DNA of 64,000 nt from Druceiella hillmani (GCA_039881145.1 JAYKKI010000132.1:3693501-3757500); one strand, 5' to 3'. Numbered from the stretch's first letter, positions 1-12,749 are shown. A program made the numbers and translations. Notes: generated from the letters alone by a model not told the origin.

Positions 1-2160
1 TGTATTGATTATGAGACTGAACTGAATGGGTTATCTCTTTAAAGTACACACGGTTGTATAATTTTGTTCTAGATACTCTATAAACCCTTTTATAATAGAG
101 AAATTATTGAAGCCATTGGTCGGTTAGAAATGGTCGTTAGAAGGTTTTATATCAAGGTCGTAAGAAGGTTTTATATACTAGATTAAAACCTGGACAGTAG
201 TTATGGAATGCCCTTTTTGTTCTCTCTCTTTTCCTTTTTGCACTAAATTGTGTATACTTATTACGTATTTACACGTTAAAACAGATAAATATAAATATAG
301 GTGTGTATACATGAGTTCAAAGCCCGAAATGTTTTGTTGTGTTAATATTGAAAAAATTGCCTAAAAAGTAGTTAAGAATAGAGTGTTCAGTGTATATTTT
401 TGCATGGATCTAAAGCTTTTATCTTACTAACAAAAGAATTTTGATTAGACTTTTTATATTAAAGCCATATATTTTCATGGAATTCTTGAAATCCTATATA
501 CTAATTATATGTTTATAGAGCATTAGTTAAGTATTTACCGTTTATGTATTTATTAGGTATTTTTATTAAAACGATCTACAGGTACACGGAAGTATCTACA
601 TATAATGCAAGAAAGGAAGAAGCAAACATAAATTAAGTTAAAATTAATTCTTAACTGATTTTGTGATGGCCGAAATGACCTTACAGGTAAAAGTTTATAT
701 TTTTCCTAAAAAACCTAAAACAATCCCGTTATGTCGTAATTTACGATAGTTGCTTAACGTACAGTGCTGTAGCATTCACTTGAATGAAGTTGTACAATTG
801 CTGCAGACTTATGTAATTACTGTGGAGGTGATAGTGACTGGCTATAAAACTTTTGCATATTTTTGCAAAATAAAATAATCGAGGACCAACAAAAATATTT
901 ATTAATAATTTCGACAGTGATAAGGAGATTAGATCACCTGCAACATATGTGGAACTTTATGATTCCAATAATGAAAATAGTTTTTCAATGGCTAGTTAGT
1001 GAAATCATTATTTCAATTCTTCAAAATTACAGTCAGAAAAAGATGTAATTACTCAATAGCGACCAGCACACAGCTTTGGCTATATATAGTATTTTGTGAC
1101 ATTTTTAAGATCATATTTGTGAATAGGTATTTATCGTAGAAATCAACAAATAGAAGAAAATATAAATTGAGAGAAGTACAAGAAAATAGTTGGGACGAAA
1201 CTAATTAGGCAATACTTAGCAAATAGAAAAAGGATAATATATTATTTCCAAAAATGGCGCGGAAAAATACTGACCATTTTCTCTTAGCAAATTAAAAATT
1301 TTTCAGCAATAAAACTGGGCTAGTGTTCGCATATATGCCACTAAATTAATATCGATTTCATTTATGTGGCTGACAAAGAATCTTCTCAGAATCTTTTCAA
1401 ATCTTTCTTAAAAAAATTCTACTAATCTATTTTTCATATTTCCATAACATTAATTTTTCACTATTTAAATATATTGCCTACTGTAACTTTCACGGGCCTA
1501 ACAACGTAACGCATAAAGTTATAATTTCTTTTTAACTTACCAACTCTTTTTATATTGATTTTGGTTCAGTAGTTTCTCTGAGTCAGTCTCTGAAAAAGTC
1601 AGCCATAAAAGACGGACTGACAGTCACGTGAGGGTATAATGAGGATTATGTTTTACCTTTTAAGGAGAAACGCCTAAAAAGTAATAAATTACCAAATATT
1701 AATTTTACTCTATTTTTTTCCAAACCGTTCAACCACTCAAATATTATATTTGATTACTACAAATTTAATTAGCTATTATGCAATAGACATTTTTATGGAT
1801 AATTGTTTGATAGAAGTTTTTTTTAATTACTCTACTGAAATTAAATTTTGTAGTTTCTTTTAAACACCAAAATCTTTACGAGGTATAGAAATCCAATTTA
1901 AATTATGATTAATAAATTGGTGAAAAAAATTCATGAACATAATTTTTTTAAATTTTACAAAATTATATTACTTAATTTAATTAAATTATAATTCCTTTAC
2001 ATATCAAAAATTATCTACGAGAGGGTAATTGCTAGTGGGATCCATAAAACCACCTATGTTCGTGAATGAAGCGATATCAGTTAAGATTTAAAATAGATGG
2101 AGCATTGTGACAATAAATCTAAAGCAAGAGAAAATGAAAATAACTCATGATATAATTTTA
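1..2160. other. AT-rich intergenic DNA, no gene recognised
   Basis: Stop-dense in all frames, with only short homopolymer runs. The short open frame near 863-1048 has low-complexity AT-driven composition and no recognisable motif. A short direct repeat containing AGAAGGTTTTATAT occurs at about 140-180. Nothing else is supported. Confidence 0.7.
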
Positions 2161-2221
2161 TATATATTATCCAAATAAGCAATAATTGCCCATACCTGTG
2201 ACGGCAAGCGAATAACAGTAC

Positions 2222-2386
2222 ATGATGGACAGTATGGGTAAATATACCTCTTCTAAAACGCGTATCATTGGAAGTAATACAATAGCTACGCTGGGCTTAA
2301 GGCTTGGAGCTGACAATGCGTTGCTTCTTTCATCGTTAACACTTCTACCCATCGCTGGCCTGTGGTATTTTAGCAATTCAAAATAA
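2222..2386 (+). other. Short open frame in a GC-enriched island, function unknown
   Basis: A 54-codon plus-strand frame begins with two consecutive ATGs and ends in TAA. Its C-terminal half reads as a hydrophobic stretch (ALLLSSLTLLPIAGLWYF). Base composition at 2200-2520 is clearly more balanced than the surrounding desert. A second open segment (LLLKRPYRHDLSSISTLYEF and onward) follows in another frame at about 2392-2520. This could be an exon remnant of a gene or of a transposon. I do not recognise it, and the opposite strand is also open, so it may be chance. Confidence 0.15.
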
Positions 2387-2936
2387 GACTTCAGCCCTGC
2401 TTCTCAAGCGACCGTACAGACACGATTTGAGTTCGATTTCTACTCTGTACGAATTCGTGATGCACTGTGCCGCCAAAGGGTGGAAATCTGTAATCAATCC
2501 ACAGCGGCAACTGTATAGATATTATTTTAGTCTGAATTTTAATGCGTCTGATATATGATAATTATTCCTTTATAACAATATGGCGTGATTCTGCTATCCT
2601 TTTTCAGCTTGTTTTTTATATGTTATACATTTTGCACTGCCCTTTTTGCTCAAAAGAGTTAATATTTAGAAGCTCACCCATGTATGTAATACTACTATAA
2701 AGATCTGATACTGGTATAATATACAACAAACGTTACAAACGTGTCGACACCTTAAAATTGTTAACAGATTGAGTCACATTTGAAGAAATGTTACATGGAT
2801 TTCTAGTTTCTTTGATAATTGGAAATTAGGTAAAAAAACAATTAATTTAAATATTCATAATAAAGAATATATAATTACACTTACGGGGCTATAAAATAAT
2901 TGTATCGTTTTTGATTTTATCATAAAAACAAGATCA

Positions 2937-2941
2937 ATATA

Positions 2942-3013
<72 letters not shown>

Positions 3014-3096
3014 TATATATATACATATATTTTTATATATATATATATATATATCTATATATACATTTATATATGTATATATGAATGTATGTATAT
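2937..3096. repeat. (AT)n microsatellite with GTAC/TTT interruptions
   Basis: About 160 bp of nearly pure AT alternation broken by short ATACAT, ATGTAC and TTT variants. It produces artefactual open frames rich in Tyr-Ile on both strands. Confidence 0.95.
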
Positions 3097-3296
3097 CGGA
3101 TTGGCCGTATCTTAATGGTTCTGTGGACACGGTACGTATGGAAATTAAATATCTGTGGGTTTTAATTTGAAAATTACTTGTATGTTTATAAGTGTATAAA
3201 ATAAAAATATAATCTATAAACACTACAGAAAAAAAGAAATACCATTTTTATGCCATAGAAGGAAGTTCACTTGTAGGTGTACGCTCTTAAAAAGTA

Positions 3297-3538
3297 TTAA
3301 TTTCACAATTAAATGAAACTACGTGATGTAGTATTATTTCTACTTTCTTTAATTTCTTTACCATGTCCTAGGTTTCGTTATAATACAACACCTTCGGGTG
3401 GGCTACTAGCAAAGATTCTTTGCTAATAGCCCACCTGAAGATGTTGTAATACAACGAAACTTAGATCGTGATAACGAACTTTAAGAAAGTATAAATAATA
3501 CTACATTGCGTAGTTTTATTTAATTGTGAATAATGAAT
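3297..3538. mobile_element. Foldback/MITE-like inverted-repeat element
   Basis: Two arms of about 118-120 nt face each other around a centre at about 3416 (AAAGATTCTTT). The left arm runs from the TTCACAATTAAATGAAAC segment through GGTTTCGTTATAATACAAC and GGGTGGGCTACTAGCAAAG. The right arm is its reverse complement with scattered substitutions, about 85% matching by eye. There is no coding potential, so it is either a non-autonomous foldback transposon or a long hairpin RNA source. A close copy of the outer arm lies at 35217-35303, which supports a dispersed family. Exact outer ends and a target-site duplication were not resolved. Confidence 0.75.
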
Positions 3539-4095
3539 TTCTACAAAATTTACGCCAAATATATTCAATATCATAGTAATACTTTAATATAATTTTTTTA
3601 TATCTTAAAAATAATTTAATTTCATTCACGCATTTTATTTTTTAATAATTTCATAAAAAAAAATTGTCGCAATTATAACTCGGAAAATTATATAATTAAC
3701 CGAGATGTCAGTTTTTTTTAACTTTGATAATTGTTGTTGTTGATGGTACTTAGAAATATCAACATGTAATTAATTATAACTTATTTATGCATTTACAAAT
3801 TTAAAAATAGCACATATAAGTGATGATACCGTAGTTACCATCACTCTCCTATGAAATATAATGCGCAAAACAAATAGAGAAAATTAGAAAATCTAGAAAC
3901 ATGTAACAGTGTATTTTCATGTAGTATACCGAATGGTAAGCTGAATATAAATGGGAACACGCCTATGCCAATTATAGAATTATGATCATTTTCAATCAAA
4001 AAGAGTCTACTGCAACATTCTTTCCAAATTAATTTCACTGGAGCAAGTGGACCGAAGCGCAATTACCGATTTATTATAATAAATATAGTATTGTT

Positions 4096-4097
<2 letters not shown>

Positions 4098-4149
<52 letters not shown>
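4098..4149. repeat. (AT)n microsatellite
   Basis: About 50 bp of uninterrupted AT dinucleotide. Confidence 0.95.
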
Positions 4150-4152
<3 letters not shown>

Positions 4153-4407
4153 TTATTTTGTATTTGTAACAATTATTAATATCATACTGCCTAATTCCTG
4201 AAAACAAAAAAACCATTTATACGATACATACATTTCTGACAAAAGTACTAAAGACAGCAACTATTACCAATATTTTGTCGAATAAAATTTAAAGTTGAGT
4301 AACGAAAAACATACGTATTTGATATAAACAAATGAATAACACAAGTTTTCCCCTACGAAAACTAACTTAATATGCAATTAGTTTCATCTAAGTATACCCT
4401 ACAAATC

Positions 4408-4485
4408 CGGCTTCGCGACTAGCAGTTATAATACCTTACGTAGTGCATCCATATAAGTGCATTAAGCTAATTAACCGCGAAGCCG
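4408..4485. repeat. Small GC-tipped inverted repeat
   Basis: CGGCTTCGCG at 4408-4417 is matched by its exact reverse complement CGCGAAGCCG at 4476-4485, with partial complementarity continuing inward. A further CTGCTAGCGCC-type motif follows at about 4515. It could be the core of a small MITE. CpG-rich arms stand out in this AT desert. Confidence 0.5.
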
Positions 4486-5154
4486 TAACTGAAGTTTATT
4501 AGAAACTTGAGCGCTGCTAGCGCCGTTCAGCTTGTATAATTTTGTTAGATATATATATGTCAGATGCAATTTACATATAAGTATAATATATTTTTGAATT
4601 ATTTATAATGTTATAGGTTTTTCCGGTAGAAAATATCTTATTGGATATATGTATCGATATTGATTTTAGATAGTAATTTTTTTTCGAGGTATGTTCCGAT
4701 ATGTGTTTCACCATTTATTTTGAAACTGTTGTTTTGTTAGGCAAAAGAACTTGGATATTTATGGTTTTTATATTATCTTTAAAGGAAGTTTTAATAGGAG
4801 AATAAATTTATATATTGGGATATTCCATTTGACCTACGTTCTTTTAAATAAAGTTTGGTATTAAAAAAAATTGATTCATGTTGTGTAGTAGCATACAAAA
4901 AATGAAATAGTATCACACTTAATTTATGAGTGTCACAAGAAACATTTTGTGTGTTCATTGTATTTGTATTAATAGTAGCACGTTTAATTTCTGTCAAAAA
5001 AAACATTTAACGTTAGAATCTATACTTCTTTGGGATAATACAAGAATAACTTTATCTAGCACACAAATAATTATTGGAAATAAAATAATAAAAAGACTGT
5101 AACGTGATTATATACACGGTTGGTAAAAATATTTATATTAAAAAAAATTTAAAT

Positions 5155-5620
5155 TTAAAATGTATTTGACAAATGAATTGACCACTATTTTATTTTTCTG
5201 CTGGCTTTCCTGTGTAAGTCAATCATCTGGCAGACGGTTTCCAAATTATCGCGCTTCTACGTTATTATTTTCTCATGCAGAGTAGTAAAAACTTATTTTA
5301 GAATTAAATTTTGAGTTAATCAAATTAAATTTACTTATTTTTAAATTTAAATCAGTACTCATCATTCGATTTAATGTAAAGTAGTATTTTTATTGTTATT
5401 GGTTAAATTTATTAAAACAATCTAAAAAACTATAATTAATAATGAAAAGAAATGAATGTGCTGAAAATTTATCTTAATGTATTAATTTTAAGTATTAATT
5501 TGTAATGCAAATAAATATATACCGATTGGCTTAAAATAGAAAGCAGGCAAAAAAATAAAATAGTAGAGTACATATCTGTCAAATACACTATGTAAATATA
5601 CGAGAATATTTAATGAGCAA
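5155..5620. repeat. Foldback made of two inverted Helitron-5'-derived fragments
   Basis: Forward sequence from about 5160 (TGTATTTGACAAATG, TTTATTTTTCTGCTGGCTTT, then CTGGCAGACGGTTTCC and TTATTTTCTCAT) matches the subterminal region of the Helitron at 17.5-17.65 kb. Reading 5620 back to about 5510 on the minus strand gives the start of the same segment again (TGTATTTGACAGATATG, then the Helitron-like TTTATTTTTTTGCCTGCTTT). The two copies therefore form an imperfect inverted repeat with an AT-rich spacer. Each copy is only a fragment, without TC or CTAG termini. Confidence 0.6.
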
Positions 5621-5953
5621 ATTCATGGTGTCAATTTTTGGTTGCATCGTGCCAACTTCATCCATAATTTTTAAAATTTCACCCTCATTATTTTTTCACA
5701 ACGCGCCTAAAGAAATATAGCTTTAAAAACCTTGATCAAGAAAAGTTAAATAAGTTGAAAAGTATTAATGACAGGTATATAAACAATATTATACTAAATA
5801 AAGTATTAAACAATGAATGTTTAGATACATGTTGATATGGGGCTAACCTCATTGGTATAGAGCGATGTATATTAATTTAGTCTTATTTCAACTTATGTTA
5901 TCGTGAACATAATTTTTGAGGTGCCATTTATTCTGCTCCTTGTACTCAATATT

Positions 5954-5956
<3 letters not shown>

Positions 5957-6015
<59 letters not shown>
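5957..6015. repeat. (AT)n microsatellite
   Basis: About 59 bp of uninterrupted TA dinucleotide. Confidence 0.95.
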
Positions 6016-6020
<5 letters not shown>

Positions 6021-7400
6021 TCTACTTAAGAAAAATTACAAAATATGTGATAAAATTAAAAGAATTGGAAAAAGGTAAACAAGAAAAAAGATTTAAAGTG
6101 TCACACTAAAGTATTGAGCTACTTCAAATTAGCAGCCATATCCCGATATAACACTTTGATATTTCTTTTATTCCAATCTTAGAATATTGAACAATTCAGA
6201 AAGCAAGAATACGCCCGCCAGTGTCCACAAAAACTACGCATAAAATGCATAGTATCAAACAGGGCTATCTGTGCAATTTAAGACACAGCTCTGAGGGGTC
6301 GTGCGGTTTGTATGTGACAACATAATTTAAAATGTCGGCTTGTTCTATTTCCACCTGCAAATATATAACTGAACTGCAAAAGAAACAAATGGGTATATGT
6401 AAATATTACCCAATTTAATTTTCAATTAATTCTGCAATTTTAAAATACCGAAGTAGATTAATATTAACAGAAGTGCGCAATTTTTATTGCTCTAAGCTTT
6501 TATTGCTCTAAGCTTTTATAGCTCTAAAAAAATGTTTACCTAAAATAAAATTTCTTATTTGCTTGGCACTGAAAAATGTTTAATTAGTTGAAAAATCGTG
6601 ATTTGGAAGATGTCTTCGTAGAATTTTCGGTTACATTTGAAACTTCCATTATCATAATCAATTTTAGAATATTTTATCAATTATACATATCACAAAATTA
6701 TAAGAGAGTGACTTATGTACATTGAACCTATTAAATCAAATTATTTATTTAATATATAGAATGATAACAGAAGCCAGAAAAGCTTTTTTTAGAATGCTTG
6801 TGTATCGATATGTGAATTTTTACGGGTATCACGCAAAATCTACTGGACATTTTGATTAAAATTGGTATGGTAACAGTAAATATCCAGGAGCAACATATAA
6901 GAGAAAAAAGGAAAAAATTGTTAATTACAAGCGAACAAAGTCGTAGGCAAAGCTGGTTGCTTATATATTGATTGTACGTTGAAAGTATTATTTAAAATAA
7001 GTAGAAATGTTTTCATGGCACTGAATTCTACTTAATATAAATAATTTTTGTTCTATTTTGAATTTCTTTACTAAGAGACCGATTATTTTATTGCGGGCTT
7101 CTTAATCTCTCTTTTTACTTTATGACACTAAGCTAATTGTTTTCTTTCTCTAGTAATAACAAAAAAAACAATAAAAACAAACATTCACAAATGTACCAAA
7201 ATAATTTTGGTAGATTAATATCTATATACACACTCGTAAACAAGCACGCACACAATTTACTCATGATTATTTTATATAATTTACTTTATTTTAATCACAT
7301 TTCGCTGAACTGTCAATTTTTAAAAGAAGTTGTTGGTGTTTAATGAATAATTATGAACATCTTCATAAGTCATATGTATAAAGTTATATTGAACTTAAAC
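6016..7400. other. AT-rich intergenic DNA
   Basis: No coding or RNA signal. The only local structure is a 16-bp tandem duplication of an ATTGCTCTAAGCTTTT unit at about 6484-6525, followed by a third partial copy. Confidence 0.65.
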
Positions 7401-7429
7401 CGAAGATTTCACTGACTCGAAACTAAGTC

Positions 7430-9065
7430 TGTTTCTTTCCTTACCGTACGGAGTATTAATCAGCGAGAACACTATTTCGACATCCGCGTTATGTGCATTT
7501 ACAGAAAATGTCTTGAGCAAGTTTTGAGCAGTTCAGAAAAATGTTTAATGTGTTTAGCACTTTTGTAGTAAATTGTCCACTGTTCGTCATAACATTTATC
7601 AGTAGGATCACCATTTGATTTTCTTTAAGAAATAAAGTAAGATTACAAAAGTGATCATGAAGTTTAACATCGTCAATCTGTAGACTTCTGACGCTTAAGA
7701 ATTCAATGCATGCAATTAAATCTTAATATTTTAGATTTTTCTTCTCTTTTAACAGCGTCATTCACTCAAAACGTTTAATATCTACCATGGGTTTAATACA
7801 TTCCAGAAAATAATATACACAAGCCTTCTAAACGTTGAATTATTTTATCGGAAATCGACTCGACCTCTTCATTACTACGAAGCAGCTGTCTTACACTTAA
7901 TGGCAAGAAATTGTTATTTCTTTGATTTCAAACCATATGCAGTATGAATTGTAGTATCTTCGAAATTTCCTAAACAGAATTGTATTCTTCTTCGTCTTTC
8001 ACCATATTCGCTTGGTAAATAGATATAAGAGAATGCGTGAATATTAAATCGGGTTCTGAAATCGTGCTTTCGTAAAATGTCTTTATGTGTGGTATAGTTT
8101 TTTGGCTTAAGAACTATTCTTTTAATGCTGGATTGAGCTTCAAAAGTCTTTCTACAAACGGAAACAGGCTAACCCATCTTATTTTGCTATGCCTTAACAA
8201 AGGCTGGTAATTAATTTCGACCTAATCGCAAAACTGTTTCAGTGCTTCTTTTCTTACTGTGTACACAGATGATTAATTGGATATTTTAATTATTATTGAC
8301 TCAATACCCAGTTTTATTATATCAACAGCATTGTGAAGGTTGTTATGAATGATATGCGCTGGGCAGTTAATTTATATGATGTTTTCTTTTTTCAAACTTT
8401 CGTTGTTCTGCGTAAAGATATCTTGAGCTGGATTTTGGTTTACACCCCTCACTTTGAGGTAATCCATATGTATTAATGATTTCATATACAAGATTTGCAA
8501 TGGATAGCGAAGTTTCGTTTGGTGAACTTTGCAAATCAATCATTTTTGTTTCGATTTCATTTCCAATCCAGTTGTAATGATGGGTTAATATTGGAAATAG
8601 TTTCGCCGCACCATGGTTAATGGCATCTATACCGACGGAAATACATGAAATGTTCTACAAAGTTTCGGGGATGGTCTTATTAGTGTGTGGAGCAACAACT
8701 TGACTTATTTTAGCTTCCGTCCTGGTTTTTCCTCATTTAAGATTTGTTGCCGTTTCAGATGTATGATTGGTGGTGCTTTACAATGTGGAAGGCTAGTGTT
8801 CCCTCCACAGCGCGAGTATTTTTGAGAATAATAGATGTTGAAGGTTGAAAATAGTTTGTAACCTTCGAAGACAAACCTGCTGCTCGTATCATGTTTTGAT
8901 ACTTTTTCGAATCTACGTGTCTTTGTAAAGCAACCGTACCCTGGTTGCTTACATACACATGACAGTCGCAAATGGAACATTTGGCGTCGAAGTCGTCTCG
9001 CTCCTTGATAAAACAGGGATTTTGGCTTTTAATACTTCCATAAACTTACACTTCCGTTTACTCAT
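7430..9065 (-). pseudogene. hAT-type transposase relic (ZBED/FAM200-like)
   Basis: Read on the minus strand from an ATG at 9063-9065, the product starts MSKRKCKFMEVLKAKIP. After a one-base frameshift it continues into a BED-type zinc finger (KCSICDCHVYVSNQGTVALQ, then RHVDSKKY) and VTNYFQPSTS. Frameshifts and stops follow, but segments such as VVAPHTNKTIP, INHGAAKLFPI and LQSSPNETSLSIANLVYEII match the pattern of hAT transposases of the ZBED5/FAM200 type. The catalytic core and C-terminal dimerisation region are too decayed to locate. Family proteins act on hAT terminal repeats in the nucleus; this copy cannot make a full protein. Terminal inverted repeats and an 8-bp target duplication were not found, so the coordinates bound the recognisable coding relic only. 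Confidence 0.7.
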
Positions 9066-9129
9066 AATTAGCAAGCGCAATGTAAACTCTTTAAACTACG
9101 TCTAAATTGTTGAATATTTAATAAATTAC

Positions 9130-9345
9130 ACAGATTTACGACGCGCGCGATTACCGACTTGTAATTGCAATGTCATTAAAACGAAAAAAAAAACAAACGC
9201 ATCGCGCCGAGTGCCCGAGTCGTATGCAGGCGTGCGACGCATGCGTGATAATGGCAGGCGAGCGGGCAGCGGGTTAGTGAGCGAGACTCGTATACAATGG
9301 TCGTCGCGCCGTCGGCCGGAGTCCACGTCCGTTTGACTTTCGGCC
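9130..9345. promoter_or_regulatory. CpG-rich block upstream of the hAT relic
   Basis: About 215 bp with dense CG dinucleotides (CGACGCGCGCG, GTCGTCGCGCCGTCGGCCGG and similar) in a window otherwise almost devoid of CpG. It lies immediately 5' of the minus-strand hAT start, where the element's 5' UTR or promoter would be. Open frames crossing it on the minus strand have no recognisable motif. It could instead be an unrelated inserted fragment. Confidence 0.4.
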
Positions 9346-11600
9346 ACCTAAGATTGCGGCGCATGATATTTTTATTGCTACGCTTTAGACTTATATTAAA
9401 AGGAGGACATGTAGTGAGGTCAGATAGGATGTAAGGACAAAATATGGAAAAAAGTACGTGTTCTTTTTTGGATACCATCTGGCAACTCCGAAATTCCGTA
9501 AAAATATTCAATCTATATTAGAAGTTTAAAAGAAAAATTTTGCTCCCAGTAGTTAAAACGTGGACACCAATAGCATTTTCCATATTCTGAGAAATAACAT
9601 AATATATCGTATTAAAGATATTTAAATATGTGTTTCCTACCGTGCTTTATATGTGGTGAAGTAGATTGCAAAATGTCTTTCCTCCAGATGCATACCCCAA
9701 GAACTACTTAATTCTGCAAAAATATTCAAAGTTTGCCCAAAAATGTTACACACAGTAGTTAAAATAAGGACACCAATGGTATTTTCTATATTTTAAGAGA
9801 TAAAATATTATAGTGCATTAAAAATTTGAAGTACATATTCATAATCAAATTAAAAACAATTTTTTTCTCTTATCGCGAAGCGATACTTGAAAAATGACAC
9901 GCTGTGTTGAACATGTAATAAGAGAAAATTATTTTTGGTCTAATTCTTTATTAAGAGGTACCACTAATATGTTGTTTCTTAAAATATGTATTACGAGCAG
10001 TTCACGTGCATTTTCAATTAAGACTGGATTGCTCTAACCCGATGTGCATAAAAGTGCGTGTCGGAACACGTTTAAATATCCGTAGTTATCAAAAATTATT
10101 TATGTAAGAATCTGAATTAATTTTATTTAGATGTCTTAATTTAATATTTAGAAATATTTTCAGCTTCTTTAAATATATGGCTGAAATATTAGAGGAAACA
10201 AAAATATTGAATATAAATTTAAATAGTCAGGTTTCTCAAACGGGATATGAAAATTAATAATTGTAAGTGGAACCTTAATTAAATTTCAAAGACCCTTTCA
10301 ACGAGAACTACTCCTTGAGACAAATATAATAGTCACTTTATATAAATTGAAATTTCTTAATTTTTTTTTAATATTTCAATTCATATTGGCGAAGAAGCAT
10401 ATATTTCCAAAATTTAATGAACATGCGTTTATAATTATAAAAGCAGTGAGACTGCGATAAGGACGTACGGATGAACGTACGGGTGGATGTACGGATGTGA
10501 CAAATTTATAAGGGGTAATTTTTTATTTACAAAACCTGATAATAAATTAAAAATACTATCAATGGGTTTCATAAAAATACCTTTAGTATTCAAATGTTCT
10601 GTTTATAATTATCGCTGTTTATGTACACATCCAAGATATAAATTTTATTTTAATATATCTTATACTTTAAATTCTAATACACCTGGGTTTTATTATTCGG
10701 GACAGTCGTTCATTCACCAAAATATAAAATTCTATCAAGAAACCTTTTTTCACTTTCAGATCGTGTCTATTTATATATATTTTCTTGTTGAATGAATTCA
10801 CGCATATTACTTGAAGTTATTTTTTACTGCGTAAGCGGGATTTTATATATTTTTTATAACAGGCAAAAATTACAATAGGTTTATTTTTTCATAAAAAGTA
10901 ATAAAATTTTATTTTCAGATCCGTTTTCAAAATATATCTTTTTAACATTGTCATATTATATATACACATTTGTTTGTCCACATTCGCTTCCTATTAAATA
11001 TATTTTCAAACATCTGTTTCATTTGGGTACATAAAAAATATTGAAGCAATGATCAAATTTCTATGTTAACAAATACTCAAAATATTACGAAACAAAAGGT
11101 AAGAGGGGAAGACCATAAACCTAACAAAAATCATAAATATTTTCTACAGCTTTTAAAGTTATAACAATAATGAAAAATAAGTTACTACTTCGTAATTAAA
11201 TAGTGGTATGAAGTGTATATTTCATAAAATGTACAACATATTTTTTTAGTTTTTAATCATTTCGATAAAGCCTGAAATATTCTCTGATATATCGATTAAT
11301 TTTAAAACCGATATCACGTAACTATTGACACCAAAATTTAGCAGTCAATGAAAATTTGAAGGGCGACAGAAAACTATATTTCTAAAAATATATATAAATT
11401 GACGTATACTAAAAAAAATGGTCGAAAATGACACAAACGGTACACCTAATTTGTGCTTACTTTTTTGTTTATATATACATATAGTAAATAGAAAATAATA
11501 GCAGAAGCTTTGATTAATATCAATTGCTTAGCATGAATTGACGGAAAAGACAGATTAATATATTTGTTACAGAAAAATATTGATTGTTCGTTAGTGTAAC
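9346..11600. other. AT-rich intergenic DNA
   Basis: No gene recognised. A short tandem motif around ACGTACGGATG occurs three times at about 10463-10498. A weak local duplication of the type GTAGTTAAAACGTGGACACC / GTAGTTAAAATAAGGACACC lies at about 9550 and 9755, followed in each case by AATAGCATTTTCCATATT / AATGGTATTTTCTATATT, so an old ~205-bp tandem duplication is likely. The open frame at 10487-10795 has no recognisable domain. Confidence 0.6.
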
Positions 11601-11602
11601 CA

Positions 11603-11716
11603 ACACACACATACACACACACACACATACATGCAGGCATGCACGCACGCAAGCAAGCACGCGCGCTCTCACGCACGCACGCACGCACGTGTTTATATAT
11701 ATATATGTATATTTAT
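11603..11716. repeat. Compound (CA)n / (GCAC)n / (AT)n microsatellite
   Basis: CA repeats grade into CATG/GCAC tetranucleotides and then into CACGCACG units ending in a short AT run. Almost the entire tract alternates purine and pyrimidine. Confidence 0.9.
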
Positions 11717-12578
11717 ATTTGCGTCATGTTTCATCGAAAAATAAAAAATATATAAATGGTAAACTAATAATGATAATGAGTCTTTTGTATGTATCAGAAA
11801 AGAGAAAAGCATTAAATAGAAGGTAATGGTTACTATTGATAATATGAAACACGTGGATAATATAAAACTCAAACACCAGTAAGTATAGACATGAGAGATC
11901 TGTCAGTTAATATGAGTTTATGAAACATTTTCAGCTCCAGTTTCTTGGTAATTTGACATTTATTTAGACGTGCCATTCTAGAGCATAGTTTTTTATTTAA
12001 GGCGCTGACAATATCAAATTGGCCTTATCTAAGAAAATGTTTAGCAAAATCTATTAAATGTATAGCCATGGAAGAAATATATGTCATTCTTGGCAATATT
12101 TCTAAAGTCCCGGATGTTTCCAAAATGTTACTGATGTATCTTTCATCATTGAAAAAAAATCCAAAAACATCTTGTATAAATTCTAAACCACATTAATTCT
12201 GTATTTATGACACTTTATGAATAAAATTAAAAATACTATCTGCTTACGTCTTATTTAAAATCTTGGCTGATTTTTATTTTCAATAAATTGTATTCCAATA
12301 AAAAAAATAAAGCACAACATTTCTCTCGAATAAAAATATGCGTTTTGGCGATGTATATTCTTTCTCTTTTACTCTCAGGCAAACCGACAGTGGGCGCGGT
12401 GTTAATTTTATTTATGTCGCTTGTTTTCCCACCCACTCAAAAAGCGACATAATTAATATTAACCTTTGGTTTGAATCTGTGTTTTAATTTCGTACAAATA
12501 AGTTTAGTTTAGTACTACTAATATTTTGACCTTTTTTTAGATAGGACATGGAGGTATACGCATTACATATTGTATGCA
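11717..12578. other. AT-rich intergenic DNA
   Basis: No coding, RNA or repeat signal that I can support; short open frames lack recognisable domains. Confidence 0.6.
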
Positions 12579-12690
<112 letters not shown>

Positions 12691-12749
12691 AAAATTGATT
12701 TCAAGATATTCATACATGTGTTGTGTTTTATATCAAGTTATGTTTGTAA

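Noticed and set aside
2855..3223. 122-codon minus-strand frame rich in Tyr and Ile
   Set aside because: It is the (AT)n tract read in frame; the same applies to similar frames at 4007, 5903, 12548, 12574, 16333, 16404, 42632 (part), 42746, 56931, 57008, 57103 and 60540.
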